DNA of 64,000 nucleotides from Bacillus sp. FJAT-26390 (GCF_001682865.1 NZ_MAQX01000035.1:62001-126000), one strand, 5' to 3'; positions 8,406 to 17,453 are shown, numbered from the stretch's first letter. Made by a program: numbers and translations. The notes: a model not told the origin generated them from the letters alone.

Positions 8406-8933
8406 TTACTCACTAGACATCGCGCCTTCTGCTTTGAGCGCATGCCGCTTCAGCCGCTCGCCGGCTCTGCGAAGCATCATGCCGACCTGCGGCTGGCGTA
8501 TTTGAAGCTGTTCGGCTATTTCCGCGTAGCTATAACCTTCATATCGCAGCAGCAGCATTTGCTTATCACGCTCGGGCAGCGAATCCAGCCACTCCCTGAC
8601 CTGCTCCTGCTCGCCTTTGTCGATAACCTGCTCCTCATTGGACGGAGCCGCTTGCGGCTGCGCCATCATGCTTTGCTCCTGCTTCTGCGTTAGTGCGCGC
8701 TCTCGTGATTTCTTATCCATATAGTCATAGGCAAGCCTCGTCAGTACCCGATGAAGCCAGCCTCCGATTGCTTCGGGCTGATCCGGTGGAGTCCGGTAGA
8801 GCCTTAGAAATGTTTCCTGAGCGAGATCCTCAGCGGCTGCTTCATCACGAATAAGCGCAATCAGCTTGCGTCTTACCGACGGATAATGCTCATTAAATTG
8901 TTGACGAAACAAATCCGGCGCCGAATGTTCCAT
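8406..8933 (-). CDS. ECF-type RNA polymerase sigma factor
   Basis: A 175-residue sigma factor. The start was placed at the ATG with AGGAGG 8 bp upstream, which removes 26 extra residues of the longer reading. Region 2 includes HYPSVRRKLIALIRDE and AEDLAQETFLRLYR; region 4 includes LDSLPERDKQMLLLRYEG and YSYAEIAEQLQIRQPQVG. It lacks regions 1 and 3, as ECF factors do. It is the first gene of a four-gene operon with an anti-sigma-like protein and an ABC exporter pair, the usual layout of envelope-stress or antibiotic-response units. The promoter was not identified. Confidence 0.93.
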   Translation of the reverse strand: MEHSAPDLFRQQFNEHYPSVRRKLIALIRDEAAAEDLAQETFLRLYRTPPDQPEAIGGWLHRVLTRLAYDYMDKKSRERALTQKQEQSMMAQPQAAPSNEEQVIDKGEQEQVREWLDSLPERDKQMLLLRYEGYSYAEIAEQLQIRQPQVGMMLRRAGERLKRHALKAEGAMSSE

Positions 8934-9038
8934 TCCGTTGTCCTCCTTACGTTTTTTGCTCAAGCTATAAGGAAGACGTAGTCTCCCTTCATTTTGTAAC
9001 AGCTTCTGCAAAAAAATTTTATTTTACGATCCGATATG

Positions 9039-9073
9039 AAAAAAACCGCCTCCTCGTGCAAACGGGAGACGGA
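9039..9073 (-). terminator. Terminator of the GGDEF-EAL gene
   Basis: Read on the minus strand, CCGTCTCCCGT pairs with ACGAGGAGGCGG around a short loop with one bulge, followed by TTTTTTT. It lies just after the stop at 9081. Confidence 0.8.
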
Positions 9074-9080
9074 TTGTCTA

Positions 9081-11579
9081 TTAAGCTTCTTCTTTATTAT
9101 GCTCCATATAAAGCTGTACGAATCTAGGCGCTGGAACAGGCGGGCTAAAAATATAACCTTGAACCGCATCGCAATTATGATCGGATATAATATTCAGCTC
9201 CTCTTGCGTCTCCACGCCCTCGGTCACAACCCTCAAATTCAAATTATGCGCGATGACGATAACCGATTTGAATATCATTTGCTTCTTAAAGTCGCTTACG
9301 ATGCCGTTGATAAACGATTTGTCGAGCTTCAGCGTATGAAGCGGAATGTTCTGCAAATAGCTTAACGACGAGTAGCCGGTGCCAAAATCATCAAGCGACA
9401 GCTTAACGCCAAGCTGCTGCAGCTCATGCAATATTTTGATCGTGTGCGCAGGGTTGTCCATGAAGATCGACTCGGTAATTTCGAGCTCGATCTGCTCGGG
9501 ACGGATGCCCGCTTCAGAAATGATGCGTTCAATCGTATGGACGATTTGCTTCTGCTGGAATTGAATCATCGACATATTCACGCTCACCGACAACGAAGGC
9601 AAGCCCATCCGCTCCCATTCGCTAATTTGCTGGCAGGCGGTGTAAAGCACCCATTCGCCGAGCGGAATAATAAAACCTGTCTTCTCCGCAATAGGGATAA
9701 AATCAAGCGGCGAAACCATGCCAAGCTCTGGATGCCTCCAGCGTATTAACGCTTCTGCCCCATAGATGGCTCCAGTAGCTACGTCAATTTTAGGCTGATA
9801 GTACAACATGAATTCACCATGCTCTAAAGCCCTGTACATGCTGTTCTCCAAAATAAGCTCCTTCTTGGGCACATCATTCATGGAAGAAGCATAGATTTTG
9901 CTCGTGTTGCGTTCCTTCTTGGCGACATACATCGCAATGTCCGCTTCCTTCACGAGCTGATCCGCCGTGCCAGGCGTGAACTCGTAATGGATGCTTATTC
10001 CGATGCTAGCCGTGATGTAGAACATTCGATCCTTGAGCCTGATCGGCTCCGCTATGACCGACAATATTTCTTCCGCAAGATGCATCACTTGATGCAGTTG
10101 ATTCACGCTCTCCAAAAGCGAAATGTACTCGTCGCCCCCGAACCAAAATACGCGTCCTTCGCTGCCAACTGCATGCACGATGCGTTCTGCTACCTGCTTA
10201 AGCAAGTGGTCGCCCATTGCATGATCGAGCGTATCGTTTATCATTTTGAACCGGTCAAGGTCAATAAATAATAAAGCAACTGCCCCCTGCGTCCAGCCGT
10301 TCTCCGCAGATTTCCCCTCCATATAACGTCGATAAGCGTTGCGATTAGGCAAGCCCGTCATTAAATCATGCGTAGATTGGTACTCGATCAGCCGCGCCGC
10401 ATCCTTCCTCTGCGCCAGCATATTATTGAAGTGATTCGCCATAAATTCAAATTCATCATTCGTTTTGATGCTGAGCTGATGCTCTTCTTCACCCATGGCG
10501 ATCGCATAGGTTGCTTGAACGACCTTGTTAATGTTAACCAAGATGATCTTCCGAACAAGCAATACCATCACGAACGTCATAAGCAGCAGGGCAAAAGCTG
10601 TTATGAAAACCGATTCCCGAAGGCTTTTATAATAGTCCGACAGCATATTTTTTTTGGGAATAACCGTTTCAATATGCCAGAGTACATTGTTGATTTGAAT
10701 CGGGTAAAACATCCGAAGCACCGTTCCGTAGTAACCGGTTTCGGGCGTATAGCCAAGCCGCAGCGTCGTTCCTTTCATAGCCTCAAGCTCATCGATCCCC
10801 GACCATAGCCGATAGGGAGCGTTCACAAGCCGTGGATTGCTGCCGTTAGCCAAATATCTATTTTCGGTCGTAACGATACTCGCATAACCGCCTAGCGGCC
10901 GGAATGCTTCAATTTTCTTTTGAACCGACTCTAATGAAATATCCGCTCCCACTATCCCCAAAAAGTCGCCTTGCTCATTCAAAATAGGCAGCACTAGCGA
11001 TATCATCAGGACGGGCTCTCCATCTATGTCATAAGAATACGGCTCTATTAAGGAAAAGGACTTCGTTATCTTCGGAATTTGATAGAAGCTCCCGCTTACC
11101 TTATCCTCATAATGCTCGATTGCAATAACTTTAATGGAGCCGTCCCCGTCCTTGCGTACGGCGTAAGGTATAAATCGGCCAGTTGCATCATCATAGCTGT
11201 TTTTGCTGCGGTTAAGCTCATCCTGCCCATCATACGCATTTGGCTCCCATAACGTATAGACGCCAAGCACTTCAGGTTGCCTCTCTAGCACCTGCTGGAG
11301 CAAATCGACGATGTATTCGCGATTTTGCAATCCGCTTTGTTTCCTTTGAAGCATTGTTGCTTCAAGCGTGCTTAGCATTGCCATCGTCTGGTCCATTGTT
11401 TTGGAGAAAGGATTTATGTATGCCATTGATTCCGTTTGGGCGAGCAGCTCGCTCTCGCGAAGATTCGAGTGATATAGTTTATTGAGGTGGGCGGGTACCA
11501 AAATACCAAATGAAAGAATAACGAGCAGGCCAAGAGACAGTATTAATTTTTGCGCAATGCTTAGCCTAATCTTTCTCAT
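9081..11579 (-). CDS. Membrane c-di-GMP signalling protein: dCACHE sensor, HAMP, GGDEF, EAL
   Basis: The start at 11579 gives 832 residues opening with MRKIRLSIAQKLILSLGLLVIL, a first membrane anchor; the open frame extends 91 codons further, with no better start. Next come an extracellular sensor of dCACHE type (about 40-300), a second helix (SVFITAFALLLMTFVMVLLV), a HAMP linker, GGDEF (active site FWFGGDEYI) and EAL (YGAEALIRWRHP, ELEITES, DDFGTGYSSLSYL, KLDKSFI). Both catalytic signatures look intact, so synthesis, hydrolysis or both of cyclic di-GMP are possible. The inhibitory RxxD site upstream of GGDEY is absent (GSEG at that place). It is monocistronic, and the signal sensed is unknown. 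Confidence 0.92.
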   Translation of the reverse strand: MRKIRLSIAQKLILSLGLLVILSFGILVPAHLNKLYHSNLRESELLAQTESMAYINPFSKTMDQTMAMLSTLEATMLQRKQSGLQNREYIVDLLQQVLERQPEVLGVYTLWEPNAYDGQDELNRSKNSYDDATGRFIPYAVRKDGDGSIKVIAIEHYEDKVSGSFYQIPKITKSFSLIEPYSYDIDGEPVLMISLVLPILNEQGDFLGIVGADISLESVQKKIEAFRPLGGYASIVTTENRYLANGSNPRLVNAPYRLWSGIDELEAMKGTTLRLGYTPETGYYGTVLRMFYPIQINNVLWHIETVIPKKNMLSDYYKSLRESVFITAFALLLMTFVMVLLVRKIILVNINKVVQATYAIAMGEEEHQLSIKTNDEFEFMANHFNNMLAQRKDAARLIEYQSTHDLMTGLPNRNAYRRYMEGKSAENGWTQGAVALLFIDLDRFKMINDTLDHAMGDHLLKQVAERIVHAVGSEGRVFWFGGDEYISLLESVNQLHQVMHLAEEILSVIAEPIRLKDRMFYITASIGISIHYEFTPGTADQLVKEADIAMYVAKKERNTSKIYASSMNDVPKKELILENSMYRALEHGEFMLYYQPKIDVATGAIYGAEALIRWRHPELGMVSPLDFIPIAEKTGFIIPLGEWVLYTACQQISEWERMGLPSLSVSVNMSMIQFQQKQIVHTIERIISEAGIRPEQIELEITESIFMDNPAHTIKILHELQQLGVKLSLDDFGTGYSSLSYLQNIPLHTLKLDKSFINGIVSDFKKQMIFKSVIVIAHNLNLRVVTEGVETQEELNIISDHNCDAVQGYIFSPPVPAPRFVQLYMEHNKEEA

Positions 11580-11831
11580 CTCATCTATCAGCCCCTTGTT
11601 GTCGGAGAAAGCGAAATAATCGACGCAATATGTCAAATTATGATTTGGTTCTAGTATACTTGACATTTTGCACCAAACACAATGATAAAGATAGGATAAA
11701 AACACTATATATTTCGACAAAAAACTACTTTTGACACCTACTCTTATTAACCGCAAGAGTCGGTTGGCTCTATTTTTAAATCGGCGCTCTAGCAAGTTAT
11801 TCCAGCTGCCTGTTTTCCCTTTCCCGCATAT

Positions 11832-11865
11832 AAAAAAACGCCACCCAGTCAATGACTGAGCGGCG
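11832..11865 (-). terminator. Terminator after the secreted repeat protein gene
   Basis: On the minus strand CGCCGCTCAGTC pairs imperfectly with GACTGGGTGGCG around a tight loop and is followed by TTTTTTT. It lies 15 bp past the stop at 11880. Confidence 0.8.
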
Positions 11866-11879
11866 CTTCGTTAGGCTTG

Positions 11880-12410
11880 TTAAACTTGGTTTTTCTTTTC
11901 CTTCTGTTTATCCTCGTTATCTTCAATCGCGCGGTCATGATCCTCTAAACGATGAGGACGTTTGCCTTTTCCGCCATGAAGCTGGTATAGCTCTTCGCGC
12001 AGTTGATCCGACGTTTTGCCTTCGGTTTTAATGCCATGCTCCTCGGCTATTTTGCGCAAATGCTCCAGACGCTTCGCTTGATGCTCCGCTTTGAACGCTT
12101 CCCACTTATCTTTATTGGCAAGCTTTGCCGCTTCAACTTCCTTCTTCAGCTGCTCCGCGTTTTTGCCTTCGGTTTGAATGCCAAAGTAGGTCGCCATTTC
12201 CTTCAGTTTCTCTAGCCGGTACGCTTCAAAATCCTTGCGCGTCATTTTTCCCTTGTGATGCTTATGCTCGCTGTCCATTTCGGACTCTTTAGGGTGCTGA
12301 ACGACTATTGAAGCATTCGGCAAAGCCGTTATCGATTTTGCCGCCCACACGGGAGCGACCGAAAACAGCACGGCAAGCGCCGCGGCGGGGATAAACCATT
12401 TTCTAATCAT
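11880..12410 (-). CDS. Secreted charged protein with two ~30-residue repeats
   Basis: The start chosen is the ATG at 12410 (AAAGGTG about 9 bp upstream), because it puts the signal peptide MIRKWFIPAAALAVLFSVAPVWA at the N-terminus. A reading from TTG at 12485 adds 25 residues without a good RBS. The mature protein is highly charged and contains two matching modules: RLEKLKEMATYFGIQTEGKN then AEQLKKEVE, and RLEHLRKIAEEHGIKTEGKT then SDQLREEL. Each looks like a helix-turn-helix hairpin around G-I-x-T-E-G-K, recalling SAP/HeH-like folds but outside the cell. The C-terminus is Asp/Glu/Lys-rich. Function is not known; a wall or metal-binding role is only a guess. Confidence 0.7.
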   Translation of the reverse strand: MIRKWFIPAAALAVLFSVAPVWAAKSITALPNASIVVQHPKESEMDSEHKHHKGKMTRKDFEAYRLEKLKEMATYFGIQTEGKNAEQLKKEVEAAKLANKDKWEAFKAEHQAKRLEHLRKIAEEHGIKTEGKTSDQLREELYQLHGGKGKRPHRLEDHDRAIEDNEDKQKEKKNQV

Positions 12411-12547
12411 TTGCTGCCACACCTTTCCATTGCTATCGTGATGCAGAGGCTGCTTTTCATGCCTCATCTGGATTATTTTGCCCAAGCATTCACGTGAATA
12501 GACATGATAATGGCAATTTCGACAGCATCTGATTGCGATTAATTTTA

Positions 12548-13642
12548 TTAATCAGCCGTATGCTCCGCTTGCTCCAGAACCTCCAGCTCCCGGAGCAGCC
12601 ATGCTTTGGAGAAATGCTCTCCAATAAATACAGCCACGTCCTTTACTTCGCCCTGCGGATCAATTCGGATGAAGTCGGATTCCTTATACGCGTATTGAAA
12701 AAGAAACCGGCTTGGCGCATCCGTAAATGTCACGATTCCCTTCGCGCGGTAAATGTTAGCCGGCATTCGCTGAAGCAATGACTCAAATGCCTCGCTGCTT
12801 ACCGGACTGCGCCAATAATGGGTGACTACCATGACATGGTCATGTGAATGATGATGGGCTGTTTGGCAATGGTTGTGTTCATCATCATGGTGATGGTCGT
12901 GATGATGGTCATGATGGGTGCAGCCTGTGACTGAACATGAGTCTGCTTCATGGTTATTTGGCTGGGCGTTATGCCCCGTTCCCACGGCTGGTTGCTGGTG
13001 CAAGTGCGAATGTGTATCTGCTTGCGCATCCTCCAGCCAGCTCCAATCGTCAATCGCGCAGCGAACGGTCGCTATCATTTGAGCGTGGGCGTTTAGCTCG
13101 CGCAGCTGCTGCTGTGCTTCCACCAGCTGATCCGGCTCAAGCTTATCCGCCTTATTCAATAGCAAAATCGTTGCGCAGCGGATTTGCTCCTGCATCAGCT
13201 TGAACGTGCGGCCTTTGCCATCCCGGCTGCGCGCCAGCAGCTCAGGCCCATCGACTACCGTAATAACGCTGCGCAGATCGATCGCCTTGTACATTGCCGC
13301 CTCCGTTACGCCATCCAACGTCTCCATCGGATTGGCGGCACCCGTTGATTCAATAAAAATGACATCAGGTTTATGCTCGTTGATCAGCACGCTGATCTCC
13401 ATACCCAAATCGCCGCGCATCGTGCAGCAAATACAGCCGCTTAGCATCTCCGCCATGGGCACCTCGTCGCCGACCAGCTGACCATCTAAATTAATATCCC
13501 CCAGCTCATTCATAATGACGGCGGGTTTCAAGCCTTGCGCCGTGTAGTAGTCAAGCAATCTTCTTAGCAGCGTCGTCTTGCCGCTCCCTAAAAATCCGGA
13601 CAGCAGATGTACCGGTATATTTTGTTCCTTATTTGTCGTCAT
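12548..13642 (-). CDS. CobW/COG0523-family GTP-dependent metallochaperone (zinc type)
   Basis: A 364-residue G3E GTPase. Walker A is GFLGSGKTT (about 16-24), the metal-binding CxCC is at GCICC (Cys70, 72, 73), a guanine-specificity motif LLNKADKLEP is visible, and the C-terminal CobW_C domain contains RAKGIVTF and HYWRSPVSSEAF. A long His/Cys-rich insert (about 230-275, many HDHHHD repeats) can bind metal. Together with the Zur-like box in its promoter this points to zinc allocation during zinc starvation rather than cobalamin or nitrile hydratase maturation. It stands alone with a GGGAGATATCGCA RBS before ATG. Confidence 0.93.
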   Translation of the reverse strand: MTTNKEQNIPVHLLSGFLGSGKTTLLRRLLDYYTAQGLKPAVIMNELGDINLDGQLVGDEVPMAEMLSGCICCTMRGDLGMEISVLINEHKPDVIFIESTGAANPMETLDGVTEAAMYKAIDLRSVITVVDGPELLARSRDGKGRTFKLMQEQIRCATILLLNKADKLEPDQLVEAQQQLRELNAHAQMIATVRCAIDDWSWLEDAQADTHSHLHQQPAVGTGHNAQPNNHEADSCSVTGCTHHDHHHDHHHDDEHNHCQTAHHHSHDHVMVVTHYWRSPVSSEAFESLLQRMPANIYRAKGIVTFTDAPSRFLFQYAYKESDFIRIDPQGEVKDVAVFIGEHFSKAWLLRELEVLEQAEHTAD

Positions 13643-13690
13643 TGCGATATCTCCCGTATGCCATATTTTAAACCAAGCATGAATGGTCTT

Positions 13691-13719
13691 ATTATATCGT
13701 AATTGTTACGCTCTTTCAT
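13691..13719 (-). promoter_or_regulatory. Candidate Zur box in the cobW-type gene promoter
   Basis: On the minus strand -35 ATGAAA (13719..13714) and -10 TATAAT (13696..13691) are 17 bp apart. The spacer plus one -10 base (13695-13713) holds TATCGTAAT-T-GTTACGCTC, a 9-1-9 element matching about 14 of 18 positions of the Bacillus Zur consensus (AATCGTAAT-N-ATTACGATT). Zur bound here would block RNA polymerase. Confidence 0.7.
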
Positions 13720-14002
13720 CTATTCGCGATAAAAGCTCCTGATCCTTATAAAAAAAGACTGGCGGCCAACTTAAGCCTTTCTATTGTATTAACTATATTG
13801 TAGCCCGCTGCTCGGATCAATTCGAGCTATTATCATTGATTAAACTACAGCGTAGCTTCTATTTAATATAGAAGACGGGTGCATTATTTCGTTTAAGTTG
13901 GGGTGCGTGAGCGGATGTTGGCGCGGACATGCTACTGCTGCGGAAAACCAAATTCCCGCTACCGCAAACCCACCTCACCTGAATCACAATCCTGCAAAAC
14001 AC
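13720..14002. other. Intergenic stretch with no gene recognised
   Basis: The gap between the metallochaperone promoter and the sugar-transport operon contains no convincing coding sequence on either strand. The only structure noted is a short AT-rich inverted repeat CTTCTAT / ATAGAAG near 13855-13873. Confidence 0.4.
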
Positions 14003-14041
14003 AAAAAGCGGTACCGCCCCCGCCAGGGTACGATACCGTCC
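14003..14041 (-). terminator. Probable terminator of the sugar ABC importer operon
   Basis: On the minus strand CGGTATC pairs with GGTACCG (one G-T pair), with an inner CCC/GGG pairing, and the stem is followed by CTTTTTG. It lies 11 bp after the permease stop at 14052. Confidence 0.65.
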
Positions 14042-14051
14042 TTTTGCATGA

Positions 14052-14933
14052 TTAACCTTTTACAGCTCCCGCTGTCATCCCTTTCATGACTTGCTCCTGA
14101 AATATAAGGTAGACAATGATCGTCGGCACAACGGCAAGCGCCATGGCTGCCATCGTCAGCTTGTAATCTGTCGAGTAGCCAGTCGCGAAAATGGATAGGC
14201 TGAGCGGCAGCGTCTTTAAGCCTGGATCGCTGATGAATACGAGCGCGAAGGAGAAATCATTCCAATATCTCAAGAAGGCGAGGATACCGACCGTTGCCAG
14301 CGCCGGCAGGGACAACGGAAGCATCATGCGGAGAAAGATCCCCCAGTAGCCTGACCCGTCGATCATCGCAGCTTCTTCAATTTCTTTCGGAAAGTTGTTC
14401 ATATAAGCTACACAGACGAAGATCGCAATCGGCAGTTCAAACGCTGTGTAAGGCAGGATCAAAGCCGCGTAGGTGTTCAAAATATCAATTTTGTTCATCA
14501 AAATGAACAGCGGAACCAATGTGCTATGGATAGGAATGAGCATGCCGAGCATAAAGATCCCCATCACGAGCAGCTTGCCTTTGAATTGAAAGCGAGAGAT
14601 GACATAAGCGCATAACGCGCCCATTACAAGCGTAATAACAAGCGCTGTTACCGTAACGATGACCGAGTTCATGAACGCTGTGCCCATGTCGGCTACTTTC
14701 CAAGCGCGTGCGTAATTGCTCCAATTCCAAACATCCGGCAAGCCGAATGGGCGGGAATAAAACTCTTCATTTGTTTTAAAAGCGCTAATAAACAACCAAA
14801 TGAGCGGATAGAGTGTAACCAGCGCGTATATCGTCAAACCTATCGCTAACAAGCTTCCTCTCATTTTGCGCAAACCTGTTCCTAATCCTCCGGAGGAGGC
14901 TGATTGAACGGCGCTAATCGATGGCGTAGTCAT
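14052..14933 (-). CDS. Carbohydrate ABC transporter permease, MalG type
   Basis: The start was set at the ATG with GGAGGGG 9 bp upstream; a TTG two codons earlier is too close to the RBS. The 293-residue protein has six predicted helices (the first near LLAIGLTIYALVTLYPLIWL). The coupling (EAA) loop is EIEEAAMIDGSGYWGIFLRM, which docks to the ATPase. It is the second of two permeases in a binding-protein-dependent sugar importer. No ATPase gene is present in the cluster, so a shared MsmX-type ATPase encoded elsewhere is likely. It is the last gene of the operon. Confidence 0.93.
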   Translation of the reverse strand: MTTPSISAVQSASSGGLGTGLRKMRGSLLAIGLTIYALVTLYPLIWLFISAFKTNEEFYSRPFGLPDVWNWSNYARAWKVADMGTAFMNSVIVTVTALVITLVMGALCAYVISRFQFKGKLLVMGIFMLGMLIPIHSTLVPLFILMNKIDILNTYAALILPYTAFELPIAIFVCVAYMNNFPKEIEEAAMIDGSGYWGIFLRMMLPLSLPALATVGILAFLRYWNDFSFALVFISDPGLKTLPLSLSIFATGYSTDYKLTMAAMALAVVPTIIVYLIFQEQVMKGMTAGAVKG

Positions 14934-14950
14934 AAGCAAGATCCCCTCCG

Positions 14951-15823
14951 TTATTTTTTGGATTTCATAAGGTACTGGCTTCCTGCAACGAGAACCAAGC
15001 TGATGATAATAATCATCGTGGATACCGCGCTACCGTAACCAAAACGATAGATCGAGAACGTATTGTTGTACATGTACGAGGCAAGCAGCTCAGTCGAATT
15101 CGCTGGTCCCCCGCCGGTCATGACATAAATCAGATCAAACGCTTTAAGACTGCCGGATATGCAAAGCACTACCGCAACCTTAATCGTGTCCCAAATCATA
15201 GGCAGCTTGATCGAAAAAAGCTTGCGTGAGCCGCGCGCGCCGTCGATTTGGGCAGCGTCGTCGATTTCGCTCGGTATATTTTGCAAAGCGGCAATAAACA
15301 TAATGAGATAAGGGCCTACGTTAAGCCAAATAATCGGAACCATGATGGCATACATCGAAATTGACGGATCAGACAGCCACTGCTGCTTCCAACTGCCGAG
15401 TCCAAGGCTGTCGAGCAAAAAGTTCAGCACGCCGATTTGAGGATGGTAAATATAACCCCAGATGATGCCGACTACGACGGATGAGAGCACCATCGGCATA
15501 AAAATAGATGCGCGGATAAACTTCTGGAACCAGCCGTTCTTGAGCAACACTAAAGATAACAAAAGCGCAATCGGGACTTGGCCGAATACGGAGGCGGCAA
15601 CGATAAGCAGGTTGTTTTTGAACGAATGCCAGAACAGCCGGTCCTGCAAAACCTCCTTATAGTTATCCAATCCGATAAACCGCATCGCACCAATGCCCTT
15701 CCAATCGAAAAAGCCATAATAGGCCGACCAAAGGATCGGTACGATCACGAAAAAGATAAACAGCGCAAGCGCCGGAAGAAGTCCAATAGCGATAAAGCCT
15801 CTGGTGCGTAAAGATGATGACAT
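14951..15823 (-). CDS. Carbohydrate ABC transporter permease, MalF type
   Basis: The start is an ATG after GGAGGAGGAGACGAAT. The 290-residue protein has six helices; the N-terminal one (FIAIGLLPALALFIFFVIVPILW) is followed by WSAYYGFFDWKG, common in this family. The EAA loop reads PSEIDDAAQIDGARGSRKLF. It forms a heterodimer with the MalG-type protein encoded 17 bp downstream. A group of mRNA hairpins separates it from the binding-protein gene and probably lowers permease output relative to the binding protein. Confidence 0.93.
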   Translation of the reverse strand: MSSSLRTRGFIAIGLLPALALFIFFVIVPILWSAYYGFFDWKGIGAMRFIGLDNYKEVLQDRLFWHSFKNNLLIVAASVFGQVPIALLLSLVLLKNGWFQKFIRASIFMPMVLSSVVVGIIWGYIYHPQIGVLNFLLDSLGLGSWKQQWLSDPSISMYAIMVPIIWLNVGPYLIMFIAALQNIPSEIDDAAQIDGARGSRKLFSIKLPMIWDTIKVAVVLCISGSLKAFDLIYVMTGGGPANSTELLASYMYNNTFSIYRFGYGSAVSTMIIIISLVLVAGSQYLMKSKK

Positions 15824-15840
15824 ATTCGTCTCCTCCTCCA

Positions 15841-16020
15841 AGGTTTGCGAAGCAAACCTACTTCGTAAGCAATAGCCAAGGTTTGCATCTTTGCAGCAAA
15901 CCCGCTTCGTAGAACAAGCGAAGGGACAGGTTATTTCATGCAGCCCAGCTCCAAGCCGTCTGCTCTTCCACCGGGCTATGCCAGGAAATAACCGCTGCCC
16001 TTATGTTTTATTAATAAAAC
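15841..16020 (-). other. mRNA hairpin cluster between binding-protein and permease genes
   Basis: The 204-bp gap holds several inverted repeats: AGGTTTGC/GCAAACCT with a 3-nt loop (15841-15859), GGTTTGC/GCAAACC (15880-15901), a long imperfect stem pairing GGTTATTTCATGCAGCCC (15929-15946) with 15973-15993, and a 16-bp perfect palindrome GTTTTATTAATAAAAC (16005-16020) next to the binding-protein stop. There is no strong terminator tail. This resembles malE-malF type intergenic structures that protect the upstream message and reduce downstream expression. Confidence 0.6.
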
Positions 16021-16027
16021 CGCTTGA

Positions 16028-17356
16028 TTACTTGCCTAACGCTTTCGCCTGTGCCTCTTGGATTTTTTTGGCTATGTCTTCCGGCTTGCCGCCCATCAGC
16101 AGCTCTTGCAGACCGTTGTTTACTGCATCTGCTCCTGCGGAGGTTAGTTTGCCGTCATATACCGGAGTCATCTTCACTTTGTTTACCAGATCATATACTT
16201 CGCTGAAGATCGGAGATACTTTGCTCTTATCAAGCTCTGCTTTGTAGCTGACAAGCTGGTTGCTCTCAAGCGTGCGTTTTTGTGCGTCAGGACCGGACAT
16301 TGCATAGATAAGCTCGAATGCCGCGTCTTTTTTAGCGCCTGTCGCATCTTTGCCAAGACCCATACCTACGCCAACTACGCCTGATAGGGAGTTAGGGTCG
16401 CCTTTGCCGCCAGGAACCGAAGGAAGAACCGTCGCACCCATCGCTTTAAGCGCTTCTTCAGAAGCATTTGATGCTAGATTAGACAATGCCCAGCCGCCGT
16501 CGATCATCATTGCCGCTTGTCCTTGGGCAAACATTTGCTCCATTTGCGTGTTGTCGATAGAGTTGAAGCCGTCTTGGAAAGCACCGGCATTGCCAAGCTG
16601 CTGCATGTAAGTTAACGCTTGTACGAACTCAGGATCTGTAAATGCCGCGCCATCTTGGCTAGCTGCCTTCAAGAACCATTCTGTACCCGTTACGCGATCA
16701 GCCAATGAGCTGAAAATACTGGATTGGGCCAGCCACGCCGCTTTGTTGCCCAGTGCGATTGGCGTAATTTTCTTTGCTTTCAGCACGCTGATCGCGTTCA
16801 GAAGCTCATCCCATGTTTTTGGAACGGTTAGGCCGTTTTGCTCGAGAATCGTTTTGTTATAGTATAGAATCGATGTTGGAGACAAGCCCATTGGAGCGCT
16901 GTAGATTTTGCCGTCTACTGTAAAAGCATCGAAGGAGTTCGGCATGAAGCCTTCTTTCCAATCCGGGTGGCTGTCAATCAGTTCATTCACCGGTTGAATG
17001 AGTCCGCCAGCGGAAAACTCTTGTGTCATGGAGCCGTTCGATAAAATGAATACATCCGGCATTTCGTCTGCCGCAGCGACCGTTTTGAGACGCGTCTTGT
17101 AGCCGTCCGGCGGAATTGCTTGAATATCGAGCGTAATGTTCGGGTGATCCGCCTGGAACTGCTCGATGATCGAGCGCATCGTTTGCGCTCGAAGGTCTTC
17201 TCCGGTAAAGTTATGCCAGAGGCTGAGCTTCACCTTTTCCGCTGCCGGCTCATTGCCGCCCTCGTTCGTCTTGCCGTTATTATTCGTCCCGCCGCATGCT
17301 GCCAAAATTGAAATCATAAGAGTGACCATAATCGCGATTGATAATGTTTTCTTCAT
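16028..17356 (-). CDS. Extracellular sugar-binding lipoprotein of an ABC importer
   Basis: A 442-residue family 1 solute-binding protein. The type II signal peptide MKKTLSIAIMVTLMISILAAC is followed by a Gly/Asn/Thr linker, so it is anchored by lipid to the membrane. The body starts KVKLSLWHNFTGEDLRAQTM, typical of MalE/YesO-type proteins, with the signature MIDGGWALSNLASNASEEAL and a C-terminal helical region. The sugar is not evident from sequence. It is the first gene of the importer operon and lies directly downstream of the YesM/YesN pair, which probably senses the same carbohydrate and turns the operon on. Confidence 0.93.
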   Translation of the reverse strand: MKKTLSIAIMVTLMISILAACGGTNNNGKTNEGGNEPAAEKVKLSLWHNFTGEDLRAQTMRSIIEQFQADHPNITLDIQAIPPDGYKTRLKTVAAADEMPDVFILSNGSMTQEFSAGGLIQPVNELIDSHPDWKEGFMPNSFDAFTVDGKIYSAPMGLSPTSILYYNKTILEQNGLTVPKTWDELLNAISVLKAKKITPIALGNKAAWLAQSSIFSSLADRVTGTEWFLKAASQDGAAFTDPEFVQALTYMQQLGNAGAFQDGFNSIDNTQMEQMFAQGQAAMMIDGGWALSNLASNASEEALKAMGATVLPSVPGGKGDPNSLSGVVGVGMGLGKDATGAKKDAAFELIYAMSGPDAQKRTLESNQLVSYKAELDKSKVSPIFSEVYDLVNKVKMTPVYDGKLTSAGADAVNNGLQELLMGGKPEDIAKKIQEAQAKALGK

Positions 17357-17453
17357 GTCATGTTTCCTCCTTGATATTTGTCTTACCTCCGAGTATAGGG
17401 AAACGAAGTAGACATGGGCAGGGGACAGAACTCAGGAGTAGGGTAGATAAACT

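Noticed and set aside
11580..11852. 91-residue N-terminal extension of the GGDEF-EAL protein
   Set aside because: Composition is unlike protein (many Arg, Cys and Tyr in a low-GC stretch) and the first membrane anchor starts only after the ATG at 11579.
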